Assembly (NCBI GenBank): GCA_036346255.1
Contig: CM070631.1
Location: 27,512,339 to 27,576,338, forward strand
DNA: 64,000 nucleotides
Source of the DNA: Ampelocalamus luodianensis
Lineage: Eukaryota > Streptophyta > Magnoliopsida > Poales > Poaceae
Direction of reading: 5' to 3'
In this document: positions 46,239 to 55,753 of the stretch, piece after piece
Position numbering within the stretch: the first letter of the stretch is position 1
Layout of the letters: every line of letters starts with the position of its first letter
The notes under the pieces: model-generated
Told to the model about the DNA's origin: nothing
What the model saw: the letters and a program-made list of their open reading frames with translations, nothing else
Database searches by the model: none
Made by a program: the position numbers and the translations under genes

Positions 46239-46889
46239 ATCCTGACCGTAGTAATCCAAGCATGATCGTCCTTAGGATATTTTGCAAAATCTTATTTTCA
46301 AAGTAACAAATAGGTTATGAAAGCTTAAGTAGATTCTCAGATTTTACTCCTTATCTATCTTAGCTTTCTACTCTTATCTTGCTCTAATTTGAGTTTTAAA
46401 ATTTGATTCCTCTCTTTCCTTTCAAAAGGTAGTTAATTATCGGTTAAATTGGTTTGGTAGAACCCTGAGAGTTGTAACCTAAAAGTGTTGGCTATCTGTC
46501 AATGGAAAATTGAAACTTCTGAGCCGAAGACTTCGGCCACGGACTTAAAGAGGAAAGTCTGAACAGCCAGCTAGTGGTTAGTGTGTAGGATTGGAAATGA
46601 GAGGATAACCAAACTTGTGGGGATAAAAGGGTAAGATGTAATATGAGTTAGCTAAATGTCTAACCTTTTCTTAGAAGATTTTACCTTGCTTCCCAGCTGT
46701 ATTTCGAAATTGTCTTCCTAAAACTGATTGCTCGTTCTTCCATACGAGTTGGTCATATTAGGGAGTTTATTTTATGAATTGCAACGTTGCCTTGTTATTA
46801 TGAACTTTTAGAGTTTATTTTGTAGAGTGTATGCTTGCTTTCTAGGTTTTCTGTTATAAAATTGTTACTAACTTACTTGGTGGAACAGG

Positions 46890-46968
46890 ATGGCTCGTGG
46901 AACCCGTAGTGGTCGAAATCAGCCAGCTGGTTCGGATGAGGAGCTTCCCCCTCCTCCGAACAATAAGT
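46890..46968 (+). pseudogene. Start of gypsy gag, truncated
   Basis: ATG at 46890 opens MARGTRSGRNQPAGSDEELP and PPPNNK before TAG, about 26 codons. The position after LTR, primer site and a 650-bp leader is that of gag. The homologous gag of the large element also begins with a short basic stretch. Nothing recognisable as gag or pol follows; 46969-47340 has no assignable content. Confidence 0.55.
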
Positions 46969-47363
46969 AGCTTTGGAATTGTGCCAGTATCCTTACTTTA
47001 CCGTTGTCTCATAGAAGAATCGGAGAGTAGAAATTTTTTAGACCTTACCTGATCCAGAATACAGTTTGCAATGTGTCACAAGTTGCCTCCATGGTAGTAA
47101 TAAATTACAATTGATTGAGTTAACTAAAAGTGAGTTCATTACTGTGTTAATATTTGCAAGTGTACCTTCTAAGAAGTTAATACTCTAAGATATTAGAATT
47201 TGTGAGTTCTTAAACATCAAGGTATTTGTTGATGTCATGATATGTGTGGTGTTATGAAAAGAAGAAGGTATTGATGTTCTTTAAACAGAGATAATTTATT
47301 TTTGAAAGTTGTAACCTTAACACTTCTTAGTGTTTGTAGTGATACCCCAAAATGTAAAATGTA

Positions 47364-47531
47364 TTGCTGTGTAATGAAATCCATTGTGCTGCTTACGAAG
47401 GTTTCTGCTTTTGTGATAATTATTGTCTACTTGATTTTTTGTTGACAATTTCTTGCCTAAAATCCTCGAAACCGAACACCATTGTACTCTGTGGGCTTAC
47501 TGGCAGTGGCAAAACTATTCTTTTCTACCAG
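47364..47531 (+). pseudogene. Captured exon of the SRP receptor subunit beta gene
   Basis: The frame includes DFLLTISCLKSSKPNTIVLC followed by GLTGSGKTILFYQ, then the donor CAG/GTAATT at 47531. GLTGSGKT is a P-loop; the combination of a hydrophobic segment, a basic stretch, NTIVL, the P-loop and LFYQ at an exon end is the N-terminal part of the ER-membrane GTPase subunit of the SRP receptor. The rest of the GTPase (switch regions, G4/G5) is absent, so no function is expected. It lies inside the hAT element, sense to its left-arm ATG exon, and so is most likely captured host sequence. Confidence 0.7.
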
Positions 47532-48103
47532 GTAATTACCTGTTTTAATTGTTCCATTATGTATATGGTCCTCTTTCTTTTGTCTCTTTCTCCTTTAGTG
47601 ATACAGTTGTTCAACTTCTGGTGGATTAACATGAAATTTGACCAGAGTAATGATCAAGCATGTTATGGTTTTCAAATTTGATTGCCAGTTTTATGTTGTG
47701 GTGTGGGTATAAATTAGTGTTAATTTTTTTTTATGTTAGTCTATTAGAATTTAGCCCGAGACGTGATCAATTCCTAGATCCGCCACTGTTGATGACATAA
47801 GTGCATCGGAGTGCCCTAAACATAAAGGAGTTCCTCCGGTTGTGCATGCGAACACACGTCACGCGCGCGATCGAATCAGAACCGCTCGTTGACATGTTGG
47901 CATGTTGCGGTGGATTCACACAGTATCTTAGCTTCCACTTGACGCGTGGTTTCGTTAAGTGGATACCGTGCTGTAGTTTTCTTATTGATTGTGTACGCCC
48001 TCCGTGCTCAAATGGATATTATGATTTAGAAATTAGAATGCATTCGTGCAACCAAACTACAGGAATGGTAATGAGAAAAAAGAACACAAAAATGAAATGA
48101 CAC

Positions 48104-48600
48104 TGTAACAGCCTCAAAATTTAATCTCTAGCTAAAAATTTTTAATTAAGTATTTTCTAAAATTTAAGTTTTTCTAGAATTTTAAAATGCTTTTCCCTGT
48201 TATTCCGAGCCTAAAAAGATTTGTGAAGGTTTATTAAAACAATTTCAAAGTCCTAAAATATTTTATTTGGGCTGATATTACTCTAAAGTACCTATGTGAA
48301 TTTTCTTAGAATTTTTGGAGTTCATTTGCCATTTTTAAGAGCTCAAAAACTGTTTTTGCAATTTCCTAAAATCAGAAATCAGTCTTACATTCCCTATCGC
48401 GCTCTGCGCCCAAAAAAAAAAAAAGTAGACACGGTCCAGCCCACCTTCACTTTCGGCCCAACTCCGTCCTCGCTGAAGCCTCTTTTATTTTATGTCTCCC
48501 TAAAGCGAAACGGTATTTTCGTAAGTTTACGTTTCACTTAACCTATGGGCGTGCTATTGTGTGCAAATAGGTTAGGGTTTAGGGTACCGATTAGGCCCAT
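48104..48600 (+). repeat. Gypsy LTR 5' fragment
   Basis: TGTAACAGCCTCAAAATTTAATC is a start like that of the other gypsy LTRs here (TGTAACAGACC at 55754, TGTCACATCCCC at 22728). AT-rich opening, then GGGTTTAGGG/GGCCCA-rich sequence. The right end is unclear and the CT-rich middle and internal region are missing. 48601-49250 shows nothing further that can be named. Confidence 0.45.
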
Positions 48601-49859
48601 TGTACCGGCCCAGCCTTGAAGCTGCGCATGCAGATGGCAATGGATCCGGTGGCTGGGCCGGGCCATCCCACCGTTCTAATGTGTCCAATTGGGTGTTGAT
48701 CCATGCTGAATGGATTCATCCCGAAGAAAGTCCTCGGCACCGCTCTCTGATCGTTTCAGACCGGCGACGACTGCAATAAGCAGCGCTCATGGCCGTACTT
48801 CAGCAACACAACGAACCTCCCATTAGGGGTATTATAAGTGATCTTCACCATCCGGTTAAAAAACAAAGACCGATATCAATCGATACAGTATTTTGCTATA
48901 GAACTTTTCCTCATTATTGCTACAATATTTTTTGCTGCATTGCACCGTTTGTACTACGAACCTTACAGTACTGTAGAGAATCTGGATCCCTCGGAGTTAG
49001 CTTAGCCCGTCTGAAGGTCCGGTACTCCGGTACCTGGCTACTACTAGTACACTTACTTCTCCCTAAAAAATAACTAGTAGTAGTACTTATTCTGTTTCGA
49101 TCTACTTCGTTTCTTCGTGGTACTACTAACTGAATGCTCTTGACCATCATTCAAAAGCAAGTCAGATAGTATAGCTAACAACAGAAGCAATCACGCAGGC
49201 AGGCAGTTAAATGTTGAACGTTCAAGAGACCTACCAGTACATAATGTATACTAGGTAGGTAGGGCGCGCTTCGCTGCGCCCGTGCAGTCCTATGTGAGAT
49301 AAAGAGGTCTATAAAAATGATGGCGTGAAGTGATTGTTAATTTAGGTAGGCAGTGCTGTAACTATGGCATCATGGTTGTTTGTAGCTAAAACCCAATAGA
49401 GATATATAGTAAAGGGAAAAAAATGGAAGTAAGGATTTAAAAGAAAGCGCCATTAACAGTATGACATGAAACTGGCCAATCACCGTAGTTATGTTTCCTG
49501 GCGAATTTCTTCTGAGCAACAACCACAAAATAGGATATGTACCCATATACAGCAGTCCAAGAATACAAGCACGAGTCGAAATGCACACGCAACAATGCAG
49601 CTAAAGACATAGTAACGATAATAGAGAATGCAGGGTTCAAGGATTACAGGAGGCTATCTTAAACAGAAATGTATATGGCAGCAGTACTAAGTACCACTCA
49701 TCATTAGTTCAAATAATTTCAGACACGTAAAGAGTGATGGCTAATGTATATGGTGCTTTCCCTTTGGCCTCTGTTGACTATTGGAGAACTATCTTTCAAG
49801 AGATTTCTTGTAGTTCCTCGTCAAGTTGAGTGTAAAAGTCCTAAAATAGTAATGTTGTT

Positions 49860-50580
49860 TTAGAACTGAACTGAAGGGAAATCAAATGGCCTAAGCAGAC
49901 AGGAGATAATCATTTTAGGCTGTGCAAGAGGCTGATGGGGTGTTGTCAAGTGGTGTAGCTTACTGTGGGTGTTAGCTGACATATGTGGCATGCCTTCTTG
50001 CAATGGTCGTAGCATACACAGTGAACCTAATCCCTGCCAAATCAAATGATGCTTGTATAACTCTGCAAAAATAGAACAACACTATGTAATTGCTAATAGG
50101 TAATCAACATTTGTATATAGAGCATAACTTTGAATCTCACGTGTCCTGAGCAACATAAGCAGTAATGAACACACACACAGTAACCAACCAAGCATAAGCA
50201 AGCACAACCAGCACCTAACATGCAGGAGACCTGACCATAAGCAAGGGCACAGAATATACCTCACGAGGACAAAGATGGAGCTAAATAATCTGAGACCAAC
50301 GCAACCAGACAGTGCGCATCACCCCTGCTACAACAAACACAAGCATAGAAGTGTGCATCTTCTATTTTAAATTTGATGAATAGTTATGTGCTAATACTTT
50401 TCTATGTATTTCCCTTAGAAACAACAAGAATCATATCCGACCATCAGGGCAGCCAACCAGGACCAAGAGAGTGATATGCAAATAGAGTTGCTAAGAAATT
50501 ATGAAACCTAGGTTTTGCTAGCAGCTGGAACCAACATCTGTTTAGATGGGGCAAAGGTAGCAATAACCTGAAAACAGTAT
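49860..50580 (-). other. Helitron interior without identified gene
   Basis: A possible exon on the minus strand (acceptor TGATTTGGCAG near 50036, then GLGSLCMLRPLQEGMPHMSA) matches no family I know. The rest is AT-rich and intron-like. Confidence 0.3.
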
Positions 50581-50584
50581 TTAC

Positions 50585-51428
50585 CTGCCTACCACAACAC
50601 TTGCCTAGCACAAGATCTGATGAGTTGGCGACAGCGATAAACTGAAAACAGGAACAATGATGTAACATTAAAAGAATATCATGGAGCGATTCGTGGCTAA
50701 AGAACTCTGCACATATTATGATAATTAAACCGATAATAGCATTTACCTACCTTCCATGACCCTTGCCTTCAGAGGCTCCTTCAATGATACCAGGAAGATC
50801 AAGAAGTTGGATTTTGGTATCATTGTAATGGATAAAACCAGGAATGCAAGTGAGGGTTGCGAACTCATATGATGCAGATTCATAATGTGTCACAGTTTAC
50901 ATAGCTAAAAGAGGTGACTTTCCAACACTGCAATATGAATTGTCATAAACATGAATCGTATTGATGTAATAAATCTGAGCAAACAACTACACTGAGGCTT
51001 CTATGTTTTGCAATACAAACAAGAAAGGAAATTTCAGTTCAAGTTAGTAACCATAGCAAAAAGGACATGACATAATATTAGACAATAGAAAATAAGGCAT
51101 ATAATATATCTTGAGTTGGGTCATTGATTAATCTGATTTTAGACTTGCGCTATATACAAGCCAGTAGCTATCATAGTTTGTTTGACAGACAAGCATGTGT
51201 CAAGAATACAAGGAAGCAGATGATGTATCTGGAACACACAAGGTTCTCCAATTGACTATAACAGAGTAAAAGAACTGTATATACACGCTACAAGCCAAAA
51301 GGCTTGAAACCCAAAAATGTAGCACTCAATTTTGTGGCATAAGAGGGATACCTGGGAAATCCAATTAACGCAACACGAACATGACCAAACTCTGTGACTT
51401 CAAAACTATCTCCTCATCCACTGGAAAC
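50585..51428 (-). pseudogene. DRG-type GTPase gene fragment (three exon pieces, with introns)
   Basis: Reading right to left: exon piece about 51428-51352 ends FEVTEFGHVRVALIGFP with donor CAG/GTATCC; after an intron, exon 50927-50751 (acceptor TTGCAG, donor AAG/GTAGGT) starts by completing the G1 motif GFPSVGKS across the junction and continues SYEFATLTCIPGFIHYNDTK and IQLLDLPGIIEGASEGKGHG (G3 region DLPG). A third piece at about 50642-50585 reads IAVANSSDLVL. These are the signature segments of developmentally regulated GTP-binding proteins, which work in translation-linked GTPase complexes. A TAA lies inside the middle exon (after LLAM), and the N-terminus, G4, G5 and TGS parts are missing. 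Retained introns exclude a retrocopy and support DNA-level capture. Confidence 0.85.
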
Positions 51429-52127
51429 GTATATGACCAATGAGATGGCAGATTTAACGATAGAAATTCAAGGAACTTCTATGTTTAGACTATTTCTTTT
51501 TTTCAGAGCATGTCACTAAAAAATCTCTGAAGGTGAATCTATGAAAGAATTCAGTTAAAATTGAACAAGAAACAACAGCACAATAGCCTCGCATGATGAT
51601 CTAATTTGTTACCAAAAATTAGACTGGAAAAGAGATTTTAATTAAAATTCGACATATTCTTATGTAGCGCCGTAGCTCGTAAATAGCTTTGGAGGCTCCA
51701 ATAACTGTGTTTGCAACTTTGCTTTTTTGTTGTCTGCGGTTGTCCAAGATGCTATTCTATGTAACAATAAAAAAATGCAGATATGTCCTCCATTTCTCTG
51801 ACATAAGACTTCTACTCAGCGACAGTTTTCATAAGATAATGAAACACGCAGGAAAAACAAATAAACATACTTATCCGTACAAGGCAATGATTTGGGAAGG
51901 GTTACCAATAACGGGTAGCTTTCGCTTTCTCCGATCGGTCTTTGGATGACACCGAACATCCTCGTGGATTTTTCGGATCCCAATTTTTTATAGGCCATAT
52001 ATCCTCCCTTTTCGTAAATTCTACGAACAAACATGCCATTTCAAGTAAAGCAATGCAACACTCTGAGGGAGAGGCCGAGAGGGAGAATAAGAGTTAGCAC
52101 CACGCCCAATTCATGTGACTGATTCTT

Positions 52128-52244
52128 TCTGGCAGAGCAACATGTAGCTGGTTCTTCCTCCAGGTCATATTCTGAATCCTCAATAGTGTCACTGTTATAA
52201 TCATAACCAGCATTGTAAGGCTCATCACTGGGATCTTCTTTTGT
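52128..52244 (-). pseudogene. Captured exon of an unidentified acidic protein
   Basis: After acceptor TTATTTTGTAG (minus) the frame reads TKEDPSDEPYNAGYDYNSDT and IEDSEYDLEEEPATCCSA. Acidic, probably disordered. The right splice boundary is uncertain. I cannot name the parent gene. It lies between the DRG and kinesin fragments. Confidence 0.4.
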
Positions 52245-52369
52245 CTACAAAATAATAGCGCAATAACAAGCTCAATCACTGACTGCACTATACCACGATG
52301 ATGGTCCTAACTTAGAACAGAGTTTTGCATCTGAGAGGTTTCAGTAGATGTACCTCAGGCTGCACTCAC

Positions 52370-52433
52370 CTGCATGTCCTTTTGCAATCGCGAAGATAAC
52401 GACGCCAAGAGCTGACAGGCTTCTACTGATTGG
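52370..52433 (-). pseudogene. Captured kinesin motor-domain exon
   Basis: A 64-nt block bounded by TGATGTTGCAG and ATGCAG/GTGAGT on the minus strand, reading PISRSLSALGVVIFAIAKGH. The segment SLSALGxVIxAIAK is the switch II/L12-adjacent motif of kinesin motors, which follows the nucleotide-sensing region; the usual Asp after LG is Val here. Other kinesin exons are not found. A single motif in a short exon, but a characteristic one. Confidence 0.65.
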
Positions 52434-53114
52434 CTGCAACATCAAGAAACATGACAAATAAATCCATGACATTAAAAATTTTGAGAACAATACAAATTTG
52501 TGATGACTGGTGAGCAAACACACCCAAAGTATTCAGACACATCTAGACGCGAACATTATCCTGGATATATTACAACTAACTATGCATGAAAGAAGGGCGA
52601 TCGCTACCAAAGAAAAGGAAGCGGATGGAGAATTCAACAATCGCTGGTAACCATCTAACCCCAAAGGCGATAGAAGGACAACTGAAATGCGATAACGAGG
52701 ACGAGCGAACGTTTACAAACAAAGACGTTAATTAGTGCGATTTCAAAGAGGTAAACAGCAGGATAAAATACCTTGAGCCCGGTGTAATGGGGCGTAATCC
52801 TCATCAAAATAACAATAGGGACCACGTACCTCATGTTCCCGATCGCCACACTGCAAGCGTCAACTCCTTCACTTAAACAAAAAGACAAGACAGCTAAGAA
52901 ATTTAAAGCATCAAGTACATAGCTTAAAATCCACCACATACCCCTTCCTCCTAAATTCTTCCAGATCTTGTCACCTCTGTTTCACTCCATCCGAAAAACA
53001 AAATTGCCGTGATCTTGATTTACCTAATAGACAACATTGATTATGAATACAAATCAAACTAAACGCGCTTTGTCCAAACCTCATGTTTTTAATATCCTTA
53101 TATACCAACTACGA

Positions 53115-53184
53115 ACTTAGAACCATCTAGATAAATGCATCCGTAAGTGACTTAGAACCATCCGGATAAATGCATCCGTAAGTG
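53115..53184 (+). repeat. Tandem duplication, 2 x 35 bp
   Basis: ACTTAGAACCATCTAGATAA... and ACTTAGAACCATCCGGATAA..., each ending CATCCGTAAGTG. The copies differ at the TCTAG/TCCGG centre. Confidence 0.9.
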
Positions 53185-53399
53185 TAAAGATTGAACAACG
53201 GTATATGTGTACACAGGCTCAAACGTGCGGTCGGGATGTTAATCAGTAGTCGGTAGAATTAACCCAAAAACCATCGTAGCTGCACATGCAATCGTGGAAT
53301 TAGCAAGATAAAGAATCTGGAACTGCAATATCAACGCAATCGCTACGACCCCAAGAAAACGAACATGCACACCACAAGGAAGGCCGAGCGGAGGCCCCG

Positions 53400-53710
53400 G
53401 TATGCTTCGGGAGCGTCTTCTCGATGCGTGGCGGCCGCGAGAAGGAGAGGAGCGGGGAGGCGGCGACGGGCGAAGGAAGGAGGCGGCCGAGCAAGAGAAG
53501 GGGCCGAGCGATGGAAAGCGGATCCGATTAGGAGCCGAACCGTGAGGCTGTACGCTTGAGGAGCGTCTTGTCTGATGCAACACGAGCCGGCGAAGGAGGA
53601 GAGGCGGGAGGGGCGGCACGGGTGAAGGGAAGGAGGCTTCTGGCAGGAGCAAAGGAGGTCGAGCGAGAGGAGGGGCCGAGCAGATGGAAGGCGGATCTAA
53701 GGGCAGGTGA
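53400..53710 (+). repeat. GC-rich imperfect tandem duplication (unit about 160 bp)
   Basis: GGAGCGTCTT...GAAGGAAGGAGGC...GGGGCCGAGCGATGGAAAGCGGATC (53409-53525) is followed by a similar block, GGAGCGTCTT...GGGGCCGAGCAGATGGAAGGCGGATC (53559-53700). Long Pro/Arg-rich frames on both strands here (for example 53239-53787 minus) follow from composition. Region 53710-54110 is also GC-rich; it could be the 5' region of a captured gene, but nothing identifies it. Confidence 0.6.
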
Positions 53711-54110
53711 AATGGCGGTGGGGGGACCGGTCGAAGGCGAGGAGAGAGCGGGGGAGGGGATGGCACGGGCAGAAGGTAAGGAGGCATGCGGCGGGGGCGG
53801 GCTGGAGCATGCGGAGGGCAGGTGACGGGGTGAACAAATCAGAGTTTTCTTGCTGAAGCCGGTAGATGGAGATGAAGGGACCCGAAGCGTCCAGGCGAAG
53901 CTGCGCTGGCGACGAAATAGGGAGGAAGGCACGTGTGCAGGACTGGACAGTGGCGCGAACGCGCTAGCGGAGGGGCGCGCAACCTGCTAGCAGTGCCACG
54001 CGACCGGGAAACCGAGAGCGGGATGGATTAGCCGGTCGGCGCGCGAAGGACGCGCGGCAGCGTGCGTGTAGAGGACTAAACGTACGGGGACGCTCTGGGC
54101 TCGCCATTTC

Positions 54111-55753
54111 CACCAGGCTTAATACAAGGTAAGATGTGCTAGCTATATATACAAATAAAACATAAAGCATCTACCTTGCACATGTACTGATGTGCATGTC
54201 GTTTCGACTTTGAGCAAGTGTGGCAAGCTAGGCCACCGTAAAAATCACCAGCTTGCATCTCTGCGCATACTAACCGACCATCCTCAAACAGCAGAGAATC
54301 ACTATTTAAACAATGATTTCAGTCATATAAACAGTTACAATCAACCTCATCCGTCCGTATTCGAACCGCCTAAGGATCCATCCATGTTCGGTCAACGGCT
54401 AAGGAAAGTTAAGAGAGGGGGCACTGTACATCTGTGCCCCGTCCCCTGGCGGCATGTGAAGTTTCTTAATGTACTCTCGTATTCTGCTACAACCAAAGAA
54501 ACGTCCCCGGCTTGCCCTTAAGGGTGCGTTTGGTTGGCGGAATCCTTCGAGGATTACTGGGAATCCTTTAGTAATCCTATGAGATTATCTTGTTTGGTAA
54601 AACATTCAGGAATATGAGACAGGAATCTAAGATTCCCTTGGGAAACAGATTGCCATCAATTCCAGGAATCTGTTTCCCGTTGAAAAGGGTGTCTATCTTA
54701 AATTACCAAGGGAAAGGAATCTTGTTATTGTGTTTTTATCATATGCTTTTGATTCATCATAGTCAAATTTTGAACTTTCAGAATTCAAAATCCAAATTGT
54801 GATTTATTTTAATGTTTGAATATCTAACTTATGGAATTTAAAAATTATTTTTTTGAAAATACGAATTTCGAAACCAAAATATCAAAAAATTGAATCCTAA
54901 ATTTTGGAATCTTAAATTCAGACAATTTAAATTTTAAAATTCAAAATCTCAAGGTTGGGTTTCAAAAATCTATTTTTTTTTCTTTCAAATTTTGAATTCT
55001 AGATTTTAGATATTCAAATTTTGAGAATTAAATTTTACAAATCCAAATTTTGAAAGTTTCAATTTTGAGTTTTAGAATTTCAAATACTAAGAATTTAAAC
55101 TCCAAAACTCAAAATTTAAATTTTAAATTTTCAAAATCCAAAATTTGAACATTTGAATCATAAAAAATGAAATTCAAAATATTGGAATTTTAAATAGTAA
55201 AATTCAAAATTTATAGAAGTTATGATAAAGACTAATATGTAGTTTCTTTCAAATCAACCAAATATTGGAATCTTAGATTACTGGTAATGTGTTTCTCAGT
55301 AGTAATCAGATTGAAAGAAATATTAGATTACGATTACATGTACATGTACTTACGTTGCAAAATAAGAGACGACGTACACAGGCAGGAGATGCAGGCATGT
55401 GCAGCGCTGACGGAATTTAATAGCATTGCATTGCATGCTATGACAACCCTGCCAAACTGCCATTCTTTTACTTCGAGCTGAGGTTACAGGTCAATGCATG
55501 CAGGTGCAGGGCCTGATTAATGAATCGATTGAAACTCGCGACAGGATGATGATAGGACGAGGCCCAACCTACGACCATCGATCCACCGAGGAATGTGCGC
55601 CAAGATACTAATGACATGTGAGATAGCAGGTGTATTTACCGAGTCATTAATATTGGGCCATATTTGTTTTTTAAGGCTAATAGTCGTCCTTAATGGGACT
55701 ACTTCTCCGTAATAAAGTTATTCTAGGCACTAGATTTGTAGCACCTACGTCGT
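54111..55753. other. Intergenic AT-rich DNA; degenerate TTCAAAATTTTGAA-type repeats at 54757-55215
   Basis: 54418-54440 is a perfect 7-bp hairpin GGGGCAC...GTGCCCC. From 54526 GGGTGCGTTTGGTTGGCGG is a MITE-like start without a found partner. 54757-55215 is built from scrambled copies of AAATTTTGAA/TTCAAAATTT at roughly 10-12 bp steps. 55216-55753 shows no gene. Confidence 0.45.

Larger units (their letters stand above)
41374..47788 (+). mobile_element. hAT element carrying host exons, interrupted by a truncated gypsy copy
   Basis: Left end CAGGGGCGGATCTGG, right end CTAGATCCGCCACTG; reversed, the latter reads CAGTGGCGGATCTAG, so the terminal inverted repeats match at 13 of 15 bases. Flanks are CTGATGAC (41366-41373) and TTGATGAC (47789-47796), an 8-bp duplication with one C/T change, as hAT transposases make. 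No transposase remains. The left arm (about 41500-41760) is GC-rich and ends in an ATG exon-like piece ATGTTCGGCTCCGAG with donor GTAATC (41761). The right arm holds an SRP receptor beta exon. The middle (about 42299 to at least 46968) is a gypsy LTR plus leader and gag start, so the hAT element itself was roughly 1.5-2 kb. Confidence 0.82.
49251..52433 (-). mobile_element. Helitron-like segment with captured gene fragments (5' end not found)
   Basis: Read on the minus strand the left edge is GGGCGC-AGCGAAGC-GCGCCC, then TACCTAC and CTAG followed by T: a GC hairpin a few bases before CTAG with a T flank is the Helitron 3' end pattern. Captured exons of at least three genes follow upstream, all in the same orientation as the Helitron, as is usual. 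The 5' end (TC after A) should lie right of 52433, perhaps near 54100, but no convincing one is seen; the end given is only the last identified fragment. No Rep/helicase frame, so non-autonomous. Confidence 0.6.

Noticed and set aside
51689..52034. Frames on both strands between the DRG and acidic fragments (plus 51689-51949, minus 51816-52034)
   Set aside because: No family resemblance and no convincing splice borders; possibly intron of the captured DNA.
53239..53932. Pro/Ser-rich minus-strand frames up to 182 residues
   Set aside because: GC-rich tandemly duplicated DNA with overlapping frames on both strands and no domain, signal peptide or splice context.
54418..54440. Perfect hairpin GGGGCAC/GTGCCCC followed by CTGG, considered as a second Helitron end
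   Set aside because: The spacing and the missing matching 5' end make this weaker than the 49251 end; a chance hairpin is as likely.
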